A stretch of 64,000 bases of DNA from Stomoxys calcitrans (GCF_963082655.1 NC_081554.1:122587869-122651868); one strand, 5' to 3'. Shown: positions 1 to 13,901, counted from the first letter of the stretch. Translations and numbers: made by a program. Notes: generated from the sequence alone by a model not told the origin.

Positions 1-480
1 TTATCGACCCTACTCAAGATTATCGGCATTTAATAGGATCAATGTTACCATTAGGGTACTGTAAAAACTATTTATTTTACATTTGAATATCACATGGTAA
101 TCATTGTTCATTTTCTGATGCTGAAAAAAATTGGCATATGTAATAACAAAACATCGAAACGAAGTATCTACGATCGTCCCTCTTCGTACATTTGTGACAA
201 AGTTAGCAGCTCCAAGCAAAGGAAACATTTAATGGTAGTATATGCGTGCATTTTGGTATCTGTGTGTATGTATGCTTTTTAGTGTTGTATACCATCGTTT
301 CATCGTATTGTTCTAATGGCGTCGGTTTTAGTTTCGTCATGTATGTATGTATATTATAGAAGCTACATTTTGGCCGACGGCAAATTGAAAAATGGTAATA
401 TTTATTTTCAAATAAATTTTATGTATTTTTTTTTAGTAAAAATTTATAACAAGATATATCTCTTTTTAAATATGTTTTGT

Positions 481-496
481 GGTCCTGAAAAGGACC
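481..496 (-). terminator. H4 histone 3' stem-loop, unit A
   Basis: ggtccttttcaggacc on the minus strand: 6-bp stem, TTTC loop, the binding site for SLBP in histone mRNA. A purine-rich downstream element (aaaaagagatat) follows. Confidence 0.95.
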
Positions 497-553
497 GATT
501 GTTTTAGTTTTAAAGTTCTTAAAATTTTCTCCAAAATAGCGTCAAGATAATGT

Positions 554-1602
<1,049 letters not shown>

Positions 1603-1646
1603 ATTATTGACATTTTAAAAGCCAACTTTTTTTTACAAAAACAATC

Positions 1647-1662
1647 GGTCCTTTTCAGGACC
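1647..1662 (+). terminator. H3 3' stem-loop, unit A
   Basis: ggtccttttcaggacc, 45 bp after the stop; a purine-rich element (aaaaaagagaaaaaaa) follows. Confidence 0.95.
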
Positions 1663-3077
1663 ACAATATTTTTATAAAAAAGAGAAAAAAATTTATTCAA
1701 AACTTACACCTTTTTATTTTTATTAAAATAAATAAATATAGTCTTTTTTTGGGGATGGAAAAATACACTATTTATATTAAAAAAATTTTTTTCTTTTCTA
1801 TGCGTTTTACTTTTGGTAATATTGGGTTTCAAAACATGGAGCGAAATCAAAAACTTTTTTTTAAAAAAAAATTATTTAATTTACTTTTTATGTTAAACTG
1901 AAAATTTTTATTTTCTATTAGCAACAGTATATTTGCTGTTATTCTTTTTGCAAAATTTGATTTTTCGTAGTAGCTACATAACAAGAATGAATGAAGATAA
2001 AAACAGGCAGGCCAATACATTCGAGAGAATTTTAACCTTAAATAGATAATTTAGATACATTGAATATAAGTTTTTTCTGTATTTTTTATTATTTTTAAAC
2101 AAATGATATTTTTTGCTATTCTAAAAACTGTTTTAAAAAGAATAAAATAGTATTTTAATATTTTAAATTATTAAAGGGAAATAGATTTCGTTCGGTATGC
2201 AACTGTTCTACATTTGCTTGCTTAGACAAGGGCATTTTTGAATTTGTGTTTAATTTCCAAAAAAAAATTATATATTTTTTTAAATTTGTGATTGCAACAA
2301 TACATTGTTTAGAATTTACATTTTTAAATTTTTTATTTAGTTTCAAGTCCACTTTATATAGAAAAAAATATTTTATAATAAATGCAATAGAGCTCACCGC
2401 ACATTTTGCATAGCCAACGACGTTGGTATAACATAGCATCGTAATATTTTAGACTTTTCGTAACAAACGTACACTTTTTACAAATTATGTAACATTTTAA
2501 TAGAAATCTATCATTTCTATAATATTTTATGATAAAATTTTCCTAAAACATTTTTACATTAGAGCTTTCAAATTAATTTGCAGAAAAACTTTTATTCATG
2601 GAAAATACGCCAATATGGTGAATTCAACTGTCATAGACTACATAATAAAATCGATTATTTCACTATGAAAATCATCCAAATTTTCACTTTTTTTTACACT
2701 TCTTTCAAGAAAACATATCAAGATTCCATACTAAATTTTTATAAAAACCAATTTTCAATAAAAATTGGAAAATTTTTATAATTTAGTTACAATTTTATCA
2801 TAACATTTTTATAAACTTTCAACTCAAACCCTTATAACTCGGTAACGCTTAAAGATAATTAACTCGGATTTTCTTTAATGATTAGCTGGATATCTCTACT
2901 AGAAGAATTGTATAAAAAATAAAAAGAAATTGTTACTATCTCATCGTAAAATGAATAATTCTGTGAAAACTTTTGTAAAAATTTTTATTCGCTTCCACAC
3001 AACGTTTCGCAAAATTTCGTAGTTGACTACTATGTACTTCTCATAATTTCGATGTACCCAGCCATCACTAGTCTAAA

Positions 3078-3105
3078 GGTTGAAACCATATTTTCAACCA
3101 ATCAG
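3078..3105 (+). promoter_or_regulatory. H1 upstream inverted repeat and CCAAT box
   Basis: ggttgaaa (3078-3085) and tttcaacc (3092-3099) form a perfect 8-bp inverted repeat with a 6-bp spacer, running directly into ccaatcag. It lies about 75-100 bp before the H1 ATG, where the other histone genes have TATA boxes further upstream. Copies: 12207, 23732, 41037, 47286 and 53535 (starts). Confidence 0.7.
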
Positions 3106-3176
3106 CGTACACCAGTAGTGAGTGTATATTTACAAAGTGTTAAAGTGTGTTTAAAAAGAAAAATATAAGTGAAATC

Positions 3177-3857
3177 ATGTCTGACGCCGCCGTTGTTGAA
3201 GCCACCGCATCTCCAGTCGCCGCTGTTGAGAAAAAGGCACCTAAGAAAGCCGCTGCCAAGGCAAAGAAACCCTCTGCTGCCCCAAGCCATCCACCAACCC
3301 AACAAATGGTCGATGCTGCCATCAAAACATTGAAAGAACGTGGTGGTTCCTCATTGCCTGCCATCAAGAAATACTTGGCCAGCACATACAAAGTTGATGC
3401 TGTAAAATTGGCCCCATTCATCAAGAAGTACTTGAAGAGCGCTGTTGCTAGTGGAAAATTGATCCAAACTAAAGGTAAGGGTGCCTCCGGTTCATTCAAA
3501 TTGTCCCCATCTGCCTCGAAGGAACCTAAAGCAAAGAGCGCTGAAAAGAAGAAGAAGGTCCCAGCCGGTGATAAGAAAAAGAAGGCAGCAGCACCCAAAA
3601 AGGCAGCCGGTGAAAAGAAAGCCGCTGCAAAGAAGCCTTCCGCTGCTAAAAAGACCGCCGAGAAGAAGAAGACCGAAAAGGCCAAGGCTAAAACTGCCAA
3701 AAAGACAGGTACAGTTAAAGCTAAACCCGCAAAAACAGCCGCCAAAGCATCAGCCACTAAACCAAAGGCACCCAAGGCAAAAACCACCGCTGCCAAGCCC
3801 AAAAAGGCTGCCGCAGCAAAGAAGCCAGCTGCCAAGAAGACCGCCGCTAAGAAGTAA
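3177..3857 (+). CDS. His1: Linker histone H1
   Basis: Linker histone, 226 aa, which binds nucleosome entry/exit DNA and compacts chromatin. The start is the ATG giving [13 protein letters not shown], which has the usual H1 N-terminus; an in-frame ATG 30 bases upstream is ignored because it would add an unusual [10 protein letters not shown] extension. The winged-helix H15 domain spans about residues 38-110 ([20 protein letters not shown] through [10 protein letters not shown]). The rest is a Lys/Ala/Pro-rich tail. No TATA box in the usual place; upstream are an inverted repeat and a CCAAT box (3078-3105). The stem-loop is at 3927-3942. Confidence 0.98.
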   Translation: MSDAAVVEATASPVAAVEKKAPKKAAAKAKKPSAAPSHPPTQQMVDAAIKTLKERGGSSLPAIKKYLASTYKVDAVKLAPFIKKYLKSAVASGKLIQTKGKGASGSFKLSPSASKEPKAKSAEKKKKVPAGDKKKKAAAPKKAAGEKKAAAKKPSAAKKTAEKKKTEKAKAKTAKKTGTVKAKPAKTAAKASATKPKAPKAKTTAAKPKKAAAAKKPAAKKTAAKK

Positions 3858-3926
3858 TTTTTCCATGCAAAATTACTTATCATGTCAAAATGATTATTTT
3901 CGATATTCGAAAGCAGTATATCTAAC

Positions 3927-3942
3927 AGCCCTTTTCAGGGCT
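3927..3942 (+). terminator. H1 3' stem-loop, unit A
   Basis: agcccttttcagggct, 70 bp after the H1 stop, followed by the purine-rich aaaaagagacc. Confidence 0.95.
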
Positions 3943-4037
3943 ACAAAAAAATTTTTAAAAAGAGACCAAATTTAACTCAAACAATTTTTTAATTACCTAA
4001 TAAATACTATGTTAATTTTAAGGGAAAAGCTAATCAC

Positions 4038-4053
4038 AGCCCTTTTCGTAGCT
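4038..4053 (+). other. Degenerate second stem-loop downstream of H1
   Basis: agcccttttcgtagct keeps the first 10 bases of the H1 stem-loop, 111 bp further on, but the 3' arm no longer pairs fully. Copies start at 13167, 24692, 41997, 48246 and 54495. Confidence 0.65.
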
Positions 4054-4710
4054 GTAAAACATCTGTTGAAATCTTTTAATACCATTGTTACCTAATATGG
4101 GAATACATTACCCTTTAAGGAAATTTAAGTAATCACATGTTAAATGGGATTTTTTCCGCAACTGGATTAACTGTTTCACTTAGGGTCATAAACCAAAGCA
4201 ATTACTAAGAATTATGAAAATCACTTAATGTTAAAGAAAATCTCATTTAGCATACCTAACCAATAAGAGAGTGGCGTACAATATTCCCTTCAAAAATCGC
4301 ACTTAGCATACCTATTTCATTCTTTACGAGCATACCTACCCATAGATCTCGCGTACAAACGCATAAGTCCACATATACATCTCTACACCATTTCACGCTA
4401 ACATACTAGTATACATCCCTAAAAAATTTAGTATCAACACACACGCTCACATATACTCGAACATCAATACAACGTTGCATACCGAGTGTTTGAGCATAAG
4501 AGCAATATGTGTTGATCATATTACTGTAGATGTAGATGGTGCTAAGCAAGGAGGGCAATATTAGAGTATGGGTAGTATACATATTTTATTTTAAAAAAGT
4601 AATAAGGGCAATGTGAGGGTGAGTGGTAGATATATTTTTTCTTTAAATTTGTAAATATAAATTAATTTTAGTTGAATAACGAATTAAGTCTCTTTTTTAA
4701 TTTATTTTGT

Positions 4711-4726
4711 GGCCCTGAAAAGGGCC
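4711..4726 (-). terminator. H2B 3' stem-loop, unit A
   Basis: ggcccttttcagggcc on the minus strand, followed by aaaaaagagactt. Confidence 0.95.
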
Positions 4727-4772
4727 TTTGATGTTGTAGGGAAAATATTGTACGACGAAATAAGTATGCCAT

Positions 4773-5147
4773 TTACTTGGAGCTGGTGTACTTAGTAACG
4801 GCTTTGGTACCTTCACTGACAGCGTGCTTAGCCAACTCACCGGGCAATAATAGACGGACGGCAGTTTGGATTTCCCGACTGGTGATGGTGGAACGCTTGT
4901 TGTAGTGAGCCAAACGGGAGGCTTCGGCGGCGATACGTTCAAAGATATCGTTGACGAAACTGTTCATGATGCTCATGGCCTTTGAGGAGATACCAGTATC
5001 GGGATGGACTTGCTTCAACACTTTGTAAATGTAGATAGCATAACTCTCCTTACGCTTGGTGCGTCTCTTGGTCTTGTCACCCTTAGTGATGTTCTTTTGG
5101 GCTTTGCCGGCCTTCTTTGCTGCTTTACCACTGGCTTTTGGAGGCAT
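4773..5147 (-). CDS. His2B: Histone H2B
   Basis: Core histone, 124 aa, dimerising with H2A. The start is the ATG at 5145-5147 ([18 protein letters not shown]); the open frame extends two codons further only through a GTG. The basic tail is followed by the fold from [20 protein letters not shown] and ends AVTKYTSSK. The tail segment [15 protein letters not shown] differs from the Drosophila tail that I recall, which is the main protein difference in this cluster. TATA-like TTTAAATA lies at 5230-5237 (minus strand), the leader has an 11-T run, and the stem-loop is at 4711-4726. Confidence 0.99.
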   Translation of the reverse strand: MPPKASGKAAKKAGKAQKNITKGDKTKRRTKRKESYAIYIYKVLKQVHPDTGISSKAMSIMNSFVNDIFERIAAEASRLAHYNKRSTITSREIQTAVRLLLPGELAKHAVSEGTKAVTKYTSSK

Positions 5148-5366
5148 TTTCACTTGGTTTTTTTTTTTAAGTCACACAAACACTTTTAACACTGTTCACG
5201 ATTTTGTGTGTTTGATGGCTTACTCGGAATATTTAAACCATTTCATGCACAAGATATTCAGGTAGACGAAAACAGTCGCTATGTTTACGAAAACAACCCT
5301 CTAAATTTAGCTACACAATGGATCCGAAAGTATAAATACTGCAGTTCATGCTGCGAACTAATATCA
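5148..5366. promoter_or_regulatory. Divergent H2B/H2A promoter, unit A: H2A side faces E1
   Basis: H2B TATA-like TTTAAATA at 5230-5237 (minus) and H2A TATAAATA at 5331-5338. The H2A TATA box now leads into truncated E1; the remaining H2A leader is at 8230-8295. Confidence 0.88.
5351..5366. repeat. Target site duplication of E1, upstream copy
   Basis: ctgcgaactaatatca, repeated exactly at 8230-8245. It includes the predicted H2A start-site region, 20 bp downstream of the TATA box start. Confidence 0.93.
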
Positions 5367-7789
5367 CCGACGAACCGACCAGACCGAATGGCTCGGGTGG
5401 GTCGCACATTGATTTATTTCTTTGGACCCCCGGCATACCTCCGAGGGATGGAACTCCTCTGATGACACATGACTTTGAATCGGACCATAGGGCGGTCCGT
5501 TTTCCCATTGTCTTGATTGATCTGCAACCGCGTGAGCCCACGACTTTTTTCAATTTCCCAAAGATGAATGTCCGCCGCTTCAGGCGACTTTTAGGAGATC
5601 GTCTACCGGCCATTTCTCTTCCGACTGACTCGAATGTGACCCGCGAAATGATTGATGTTTGCATAGAAGACCTTTCCTCTGCTTTTGGCGAGTCTATTGC
5701 GGGCTCCACACCGAGGGTTACCCCCCGGTCCGCTTCCCTTGGCCCGTTGCCGTCGCATATATTACGATTTATCCAGGAGCGTAAACGTCTGCGTAGAGTG
5801 TTGCATAGGTCTGGGGATCCCGGACGCCATCTCATTCTCCGTGCGGATATCCGAAACCTGGGCAGGATTATTGAGGGTGCCATATACAACTACGGGAAGG
5901 ACCGTATGAAGGAACGATTGGAGCGGATACGGGTCAACTCCTGGACGTACGGAAAGGTGAAGTCCGCTGCGGGTCTTGCCGCTAGGGAGCGCATAGAGGG
6001 GATTCGTTCGTCGAATGGATCGATCATCTTCGATGATAGGGGTAAGGCGGAATGTCTCGCTGAGACCCTGGATGGTGTGCAGGATGCGATGGACTCGGTT
6101 GACACCTCACTCAGATCCATGGTGGATAGTGCTGTGGCTGATGTGGATGATGGGACGCCGCTGGTGACTTTTTCTAGGGTATTTATGGCTGATGGTTCTA
6201 CGATTTCAGATAGGTCGGAGTGGAGTAGGGGGGGCTTTGTCTCTTCGGTCCAGGTGCGCGAGATGTTGGTCACCAGACCTTCGAAAAGATCTAGTGGGAT
6301 TGACGGAGTTCCGGACATTGTATTGAAGAGGACAGATGAATTGGTTCATACCTTTCTCGCTGTCCTCTTCAATCATTGTCTGAATCTTGGTTACTTCCCG
6401 GGAGCTTGGAAGAAGGCCATGGTGGTCCCGATTAGGAAACCCGGCGCCGATCCACTCTCTGCTACGGGTTATCGACCTATCTCTTTACTCTCGTCTTTTG
6501 GCAAGCTACTTGAGGCGTTTCTTCTCTCCAGGATTAAGGATGTACTTGAGGACAGGAGGATTCTGCGCGATTGCCAGTTCGGCTTTCGGTCTGGCCTTGG
6601 GACCTCGCACGCACTTGTAGCCCTCACCGACTTTGTTGTTGGGGGCTTCGAGAAGAGGTGGGGTTCCATTGCGATCAGTTTGGATTTTTCCAAGGCGTTC
6701 GACACGGTCTGGCACAACGGCCTTCTTTATAAGCTCCAGTCCTTTGGCTTTGATCATCAGACATGTAGGATGATAGCAAGCTTCCTTCGGGGGCGCGTAT
6801 ATAGGGTTAAAGTCGGCGAAGAGATGTCTGTGCAGCGCCACGTTTCAGCAGGGGTGCCGCAAGGTTCTCTGCTGGGACCGGTGTTGTACAACATCTTCGT
6901 TTGCGACATTCCTGCACCCCCTGAAAGGTGCTTGCTTTTGACCTACGCGGATGACGTATTGGTGGTGAGTTCTGGTCCAAGGGCCAGCACGGTCACCGGA
7001 CGGCTCAATGCGTACCTTGCGTCTCTGCATGGCTATTTCAAAGACTGGGGCCTGAGGCTCAATGTTGATAAGTGTGTGGCAGTCGTGTTTAGCGGCAAGT
7101 CCAAACGGATTGTCTATCCGAATTTCAGACGCTATGTCCCTGTGCTTCGTATAGGTGGCCGGATTATTCGTGTGCAGGATTCTATGAGGTACTTGGGCGT
7201 TGTTTTTCACGGTCGATTCGACTTCTGTAGACATGTTGATTTCGTGCTCTGTAAGGCCAAGTCTGTTTACTTTGGCTACTGCAGACTCCTCGGCATGAGG
7301 GGTGGTCTTCCTCCTGATGTAAGGGTTCTGATTTACCGACAGGTAATCAGGCCCATACTTACATACGCCTTTTCCGCCTGGTGTGGTATTTCGTCACACC
7401 AGATGGAAAGACTACGTGTATGGGAAAGGAGGATCATTAGGACATGCCTTGGGATGAGGAGACGCGTTGTGGTGGATGGTTCTGTCAGGAGTACACCGTG
7501 CAGGCAGATATATGGGGCTGTTGATTTCCCTAGGATTGACGTGTTTATGGTTAGGAGCGCCCTCAGATACTTTGAAAATTCTCGAGCTTCTAGTAACTTG
7601 ATTGTTCAAGCTTCTCTTGACCATCCTCCGGACACTTCATCCGAGGTCACTATGAGGCATTTACGCCCGTCAGCCCTTGCCAACTTGAATGATGAAGGGA
7701 TGCTGTTCTCTGATGACGTCCTGATATTTTACCATAGGAGAAGTGACTCCTTTAATGTTTTAAATGCAGTATATGACGCTGCGCAATGA
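5366..7789 (+). pseudogene. E1 ORF2 fragment (endonuclease C-terminus and reverse transcriptase)
   Basis: About 807 codons without an internal stop. It begins within the endonuclease at PTRPNGSGGSHIDLF, retains the FESDHRA catalytic motif, and has a complete reverse transcriptase: GYRPISLLSSFGKLLEAF, ISLDFSKAFDTVWH, GVPQGSLLGPVLYNIF and the YADD active site (6944-6955). It ends with the family tail FYHRR...VYDAAQ. The frame happens to stay open into host DNA back to 5348, but those first residues are H2A leader sequence, not element. Missing N-terminus, no ORF1: a dead copy for autonomous transposition, although the RT portion has no visible lesion. Confidence 0.93.
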
Positions 7790-8229
7790 TGTTCTCGCGG
7801 AAGGGGTGCCCCGGAGTCGAGTCGATGTAAATAGTGTACATAGTCTTTAGTTTAGATATCGTTTAGTTTTTAATTTCTTGTATATATTATTTAGGTTTAT
7901 ATTTATGTATTTTTTAGTTTAAGTTACCTTTTTAAGTTTAAATTTTAAGTTTTGAGAGAATTGCCCTTTTTAAGTTTGTGCTGAATTTTCGGGTGACATG
8001 ATCTAATCTTTTTTTTTTTTTCTTATGTATTTTAAATGAAGAGTGTGATGTATATTGCTACTCCTGTTGTATTCAACTGAATTTGGAAGACCCTGATATA
8101 TTTTTTGCTGGGTAATATTGTATACGGAATCTTTATTTTCTAAGGTTGTTTTGTAAATTAAATTTAAGAATTTCATCAATAAAAAATGGCCTTTTGCAAA
8201 AACAAAAAAAAAAAAACAAAACAAACAAA
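5367..8229 (+). mobile_element. E1: 5'-truncated Jockey-like non-LTR retrotransposon in the H2A promoter
   Basis: About 2.86 kb inserted in sense orientation between the H2A TATA box and the H2A leader of unit A, flanked by a duplicated ctgcgaactaatatca. It holds only the 3' part of ORF2 (from about the last quarter of the endonuclease), a 440-bp 3' UTR with AATAAA (8178-8183) and an irregular A-rich tail. ORF1, the 5' UTR and about 170 residues of ORF2 are missing, which is typical of incomplete reverse transcription. By protein similarity it groups with E2 and E4 (PNFRRYVPV and ASFLRGR segments). The exact ends are ambiguous by one base on each side, because the neighbouring c and a could belong to either host or element. 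Confidence 0.95.
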
Positions 8230-8245
8230 CTGCGAACTAATATCA
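8230..8245. repeat. Target site duplication of E1, downstream copy
   Basis: Exact repeat of 5351-5366; host sequence then continues as in the empty units (tttgtgtttcag). The first c may be part of the element. Confidence 0.93.
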
Positions 8246-8289
8246 TTTGTGTTTCAGTGCTAAGTGAAGTGAATTAAAAAAAAAAATAA

Positions 8290-8670
<381 letters not shown>

Positions 8671-8732
8671 ATTATCTACGAGCATCAAAGAAAAAATGTA
8701 AATACAGGCCATCGTATAAATCAACAACAATC

Positions 8733-8748
8733 CGTCCTTTTCAGGACG
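8733..8748 (+). terminator. H2A 3' stem-loop, unit A
   Basis: cgtccttttcaggacg; the outer pair is C-G instead of G-C as in H3/H4. A purine-rich aaaagagaaaaa follows. Confidence 0.95.
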
Positions 8749-9609
8749 ACAAAAATTTTTTTAAAAGAGAAAAAACTATATCAAACCTTATTTTATCAAG
8801 AAAATTTACTTAAAAAATAGTTTTAAATAATAAATAAAATTTTAATTGTAGTTAAATTTAAAAAATATTTTTTGGTCGATTTTTTTTTTCAGTGGATTTG
8901 GTAATTTGCTAGCAATTTCGTTATTCGAAATTTCCTTAAACAATCCTGTTTTAGGCGTAAATACAAAAAAATCTGCCATCTATTGTTTATAGGTAAACAT
9001 TTTCAAATATGTTTACATCTTATCGACTATTGCAGGTCTTTTAATATACATGTCATAATTATCAGTTATCAATTATCATGCATCAACATTTCGCCTATTT
9101 GCATACATTAACATAATAAGAATTTAGTTTTATCGACCCTACTCAAGATTATCGGCATTTAATAGGATCAATGTTACCATTAGGGTACTGTAAAAACTAT
9201 TTATTTTACATTTGAATATCACATGGTAATCATTGTTCATTTTCTGATGCTGAAAAAAATTGGCATATGTAATAACAAAACATCGAAACGAAGTATCTAC
9301 GATCGTCCCTCTTCGTACATTTGTGACAAAGTTAGCAGCTCCAAGCAAAGGAAACATTTAATGGTAGTATATGCGTGCATTTTGGTATCTGTGTGTATGT
9401 ATGCTTTTTAGTGTTGTATACCATCGTTTCATCGTATTGTTCTAATGGCGTCGGTTTTAGTTTCGTCATGTATGTATGTATATTATAGAAGCTACATTTT
9501 GGCCGACGGCAAATTGAAAAATGGTAATATTTATTTTCAAATAAATTTTATGTATTTTTTTTTAGTAAAAATTTATAACAAGATATATCTCTTTTTAAAT
9601 ATGTTTTGT

Positions 9610-9625
9610 GGTCCTGAAAAGGACC
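9610..9625 (-). terminator. H4 3' stem-loop, unit B
   Basis: Same 16-nt hairpin as 481-496. Confidence 0.95.
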
Positions 9626-9682
9626 GATTGTTTTAGTTTTAAAGTTCTTAAAATTTTCTCCAAAATAGCGTCAAGATAATGT

Positions 9683-10731
<1,049 letters not shown>

Positions 10732-10775
10732 ATTATTGACATTTTAAAAGCCAACTTTTTTTTACAAAAACAATC

Positions 10776-10791
10776 GGTCCTTTTCAGGACC
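10776..10791 (+). terminator. H3 3' stem-loop, unit B
   Basis: Copy of 1647-1662. Confidence 0.95.
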
Positions 10792-12305
10792 ACAATATTT
10801 TTATAAAAAAGAGAAAAAAATTTATTCAAAACTTACACCTTTTTATTTTTATTAAAATAAATAAATATAGTCTTTTTTTGGGGATGGAAAAATACACTAT
10901 TTATATTAAAAAAATTTTTTTCTTTTCTATGCGTTTTACTTTTGGTAATATTGGGTTTCAAAACATGGAGCGAAATCAAAAACTTTTTTTTAAAAAAAAA
11001 TTATTTAATTTACTTTTTATGTTAAACTGAAAATTTTTATTTTCTATTAGCAACAGTATATTTGCTGTTATTCTTTTTGCAAAATTTGATTTTTCGTAGT
11101 AGCTACATAACAAGAATGAATGAAGATAAAAACAGGCAGGCCAATACATTCGAGAGAATTTTAACCTTAAATAGATAATTTAGATACATTGAATATAAGT
11201 TTTTTCTGTATTTTTTATTATTTTTAAACAAATGATATTTTTTGCTATTCTAAAAACTGTTTTAAAAAGAATAAAATAGTATTTTAATATTTTAAATTAT
11301 TAAAGGGAAATAGATTTCGTTCGGTATGCAACTGTTCTACATTTGCTTGCTTAGACAAGGGCATTTTTGAATTTGTGTTTAATTTCCAAAAAAAAATTAT
11401 ATATTTTTTTAAATTTGTGATTGCAACAATACATTGTTTAGAATTTACATTTTTAAATTTTTTATTTAGTTTCAAGTCCACTTTATATAGAAAAAAATAT
11501 TTTATAATAAATGCAATAGAGCTCACCGCACATTTTGCATAGCCAACGACGTTGGTATAACATAGCATCGTAATATTTTAGACTTTTCGTAACAAACGTA
11601 CACTTTTTACAAATTATGTAACATTTTAATAGAAATCTATCATTTCTATAATATTTTATGATAAAATTTTCCTAAAACATTTTTACATTAGAGCTTTCAA
11701 ATTAATTTGCAGAAAAACTTTTATTCATGGAAAATACGCCAATATGGTGAATTCAACTGTCATAGACTACATAATAAAATCGATTATTTCACTATGAAAA
11801 TCATCCAAATTTTCACTTTTTTTTACACTTCTTTCAAGAAAACATATCAAGATTCCATACTAAATTTTTATAAAAACCAATTTTCAATAAAAATTGGAAA
11901 ATTTTTATAATTTAGTTACAATTTTATCATAACATTTTTATAAACTTTCAACTCAAACCCTTATAACTCGGTAACGCTTAAAGATAATTAACTCGGATTT
12001 TCTTTAATGATTAGCTGGATATCTCTACTAGAAGAATTGTATAAAAAATAAAAAGAAATTGTTACTATCTCATCGTAAAATGAATAATTCTGTGAAAACT
12101 TTTGTAAAAATTTTTATTCGCTTCCACACAACGTTTCGCAAAATTTCGTAGTTGACTACTATGTACTTCTCATAATTTCGATGTACCCAGCCATCACTAG
12201 TCTAAAGGTTGAAACCATATTTTCAACCAATCAGCGTACACCAGTAGTGAGTGTATATTTACAAAGTGTTAAAGTGTGTTTAAAAAGAAAAATATAAGTG
12301 AAATC

Positions 12306-12986
12306 ATGTCTGACGCCGCCGTTGTTGAAGCCACCGCATCTCCAGTCGCCGCTGTTGAGAAAAAGGCACCTAAGAAAGCCGCTGCCAAGGCAAAGAAACC
12401 CTCTGCTGCCCCAAGCCATCCACCAACCCAACAAATGGTCGATGCTGCCATCAAAACATTGAAAGAACGTGGTGGTTCCTCATTGCCTGCCATCAAGAAA
12501 TACTTGGCCAGCACATACAAAGTTGATGCTGTAAAATTGGCCCCATTCATCAAGAAGTACTTGAAGAGCGCTGTTGCTAGTGGAAAATTGATCCAAACTA
12601 AAGGTAAGGGTGCCTCCGGTTCATTCAAATTGTCCCCATCTGCCTCGAAGGAACCTAAAGCAAAGAGCGCTGAAAAGAAGAAGAAGGTCCCAGCCGGTGA
12701 TAAGAAAAAGAAGGCAGCAGCACCCAAAAAGGCAGCCGGTGAAAAGAAAGCCGCTGCAAAGAAGCCTTCCGCTGCTAAAAAGACCGCCGAGAAGAAGAAG
12801 ACCGAAAAGGCCAAGGCTAAAACTGCCAAAAAGACAGGTACAGTTAAAGCTAAACCCGCAAAAACAGCCGCCAAAGCATCAGCCACTAAACCAAAGGCAC
12901 CCAAGGCAAAAACCACCGCTGCCAAGCCCAAAAAGGCTGCCGCAGCAAAGAAGCCAGCTGCCAAGAAGACCGCCGCTAAGAAGTAA
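12306..12986 (+). CDS. His1: Histone H1, unit B
   Basis: Identical 226-aa H1, start chosen at MSDAAVV. Upstream inverted repeat and CCAAT at 12207-12234; stem-loop 13056-13071. Confidence 0.98.
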   Translation: MSDAAVVEATASPVAAVEKKAPKKAAAKAKKPSAAPSHPPTQQMVDAAIKTLKERGGSSLPAIKKYLASTYKVDAVKLAPFIKKYLKSAVASGKLIQTKGKGASGSFKLSPSASKEPKAKSAEKKKKVPAGDKKKKAAAPKKAAGEKKAAAKKPSAAKKTAEKKKTEKAKAKTAKKTGTVKAKPAKTAAKASATKPKAPKAKTTAAKPKKAAAAKKPAAKKTAAKK

Positions 12987-13055
12987 TTTTTCCATGCAAA
13001 ATTACTTATCATGTCAAAATGATTATTTTCGATATTCGAAAGCAGTATATCTAAC

Positions 13056-13071
13056 AGCCCTTTTCAGGGCT
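13056..13071 (+). terminator. H1 3' stem-loop, unit B
   Basis: Copy of 3927-3942. Confidence 0.95.
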
Positions 13072-13839
13072 ACAAAAAAATTTTTAAAAAGAGACCAAAT
13101 TTAACTCAAACAATTTTTTAATTACCTAATAAATACTATGTTAATTTTAAGGGAAAAGCTAATCACAGCCCTTTTCGTAGCTGTAAAACATCTGTTGAAA
13201 TCTTTTAATACCATTGTTACCTAATATGGGAATACATTACCCTTTAAGGAAATTTAAGTAATCACATGTTAAATGGGATTTTTTCCGCAACTGGATTAAC
13301 TGTTTCACTTAGGGTCATAAACCAAAGCAATTACTAAGAATTATGAAAATCACTTAATGTTAAAGAAAATCTCATTTAGCATACCTAACCAATAAGAGAG
13401 TGGCGTACAATATTCCCTTCAAAAATCGCACTTAGCATACCTATTTCATTCTTTACGAGCATACCTACCCATAGATCTCGCGTACAAACGCATAAGTCCA
13501 CATATACATCTCTACACCATTTCACGCTAACATACTAGTATACATCCCTAAAAAATTTAGTATCAACACACACGCTCACATATACTCGAACATCAATACA
13601 ACGTTGCATACCGAGTGTTTGAGCATAAGAGCAATATGTGTTGATCATATTACTGTAGATGTAGATGGTGCTAAGCAAGGAGGGCAATATTAGAGTATGG
13701 GTAGTATACATATTTTATTTTAAAAAAGTAATAAGGGCAATGTGAGGGTGAGTGGTAGATATATTTTTTCTTTAAATTTGTAAATATAAATTAATTTTAG
13801 TTGAATAACGAATTAAGTCTCTTTTTTAATTTATTTTGT

Positions 13840-13855
13840 GGCCCTGAAAAGGGCC
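13840..13855 (-). terminator. H2B 3' stem-loop, unit B
   Basis: Copy of 4711-4726; it serves the H2B displaced by E2. Confidence 0.95.
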
Positions 13856-13901
13856 TTTGATGTTGTAGGGAAAATATTGTACGACGAAATAAGTATGCCA
13901 T

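Larger units (their letters stand above)
1603..3176. other. H3-H1 spacer (AT-rich)
   Basis: About 1.57 kb holding the H3 stem-loop at its start and the H1 upstream elements at its end. The rest is long A and T runs with no convincing gene; short open frames there (for example 2155-2439 minus) are not supported. Copies at 10732-12305, 22257-23830, 39562-41135, 45811-47384 and 52060-53633. Units A-C read gaatataag near 2061-2070; units D-F read gaatataaa. Confidence 0.85.
3858..4772. other. H1-H2B convergent spacer
   Basis: 915 bp with the H1 stem-loop, a degenerate second stem-loop, three agcatacct motifs (4249, 4305, 4329) and the H2B stem-loop. No gene seen. Copies at 12987-13901, 24512-25426, 41817-42731, 48066-48980 and 54315-55229. 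Confidence 0.85.
8671..9682. other. H2A-H4 convergent spacer
   Basis: About 1 kb between convergent 3' ends, with the H2A stem-loop near the left and the H4 stem-loop near the right. The small open frames between (for example 9223-9411) recur in every unit only because the DNA does, and show no protein features. Copies at 20196-21207, 32141-33152, 43750-44761, 49999-51010 and 56248-57259; bases 1-553 are the right part of another. Confidence 0.85.

Noticed and set aside
94..507. Small open frames in the H2A-H4 spacer (62-63 codons), repeated in each unit
   Set aside because: AT-rich, no recognisable protein features, and repeated only with the unit.
2155..2781. Small frames in the H3-H1 spacer
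   Set aside because: Low-complexity AT-rich translations; no coding evidence.
3140..3883. 247-codon Phe/Ala/Leu-rich frame antisense to H1
   Set aside because: The complement of Lys/Ala codons gives Phe/Leu/Ala repeats that resemble membrane segments; compositional artefact.
3481..3975. 164-codon Arg/Pro/Gln-rich frame overlapping H1
   Set aside because: A shifted frame of the H1 tail, no independent support.
5348..5365. Possible H2A-leader start for E1 ORF2 (MLRTNI...)
   Set aside because: These codons are host H2A promoter sequence that happens to be in frame after the truncation; not part of the element protein.
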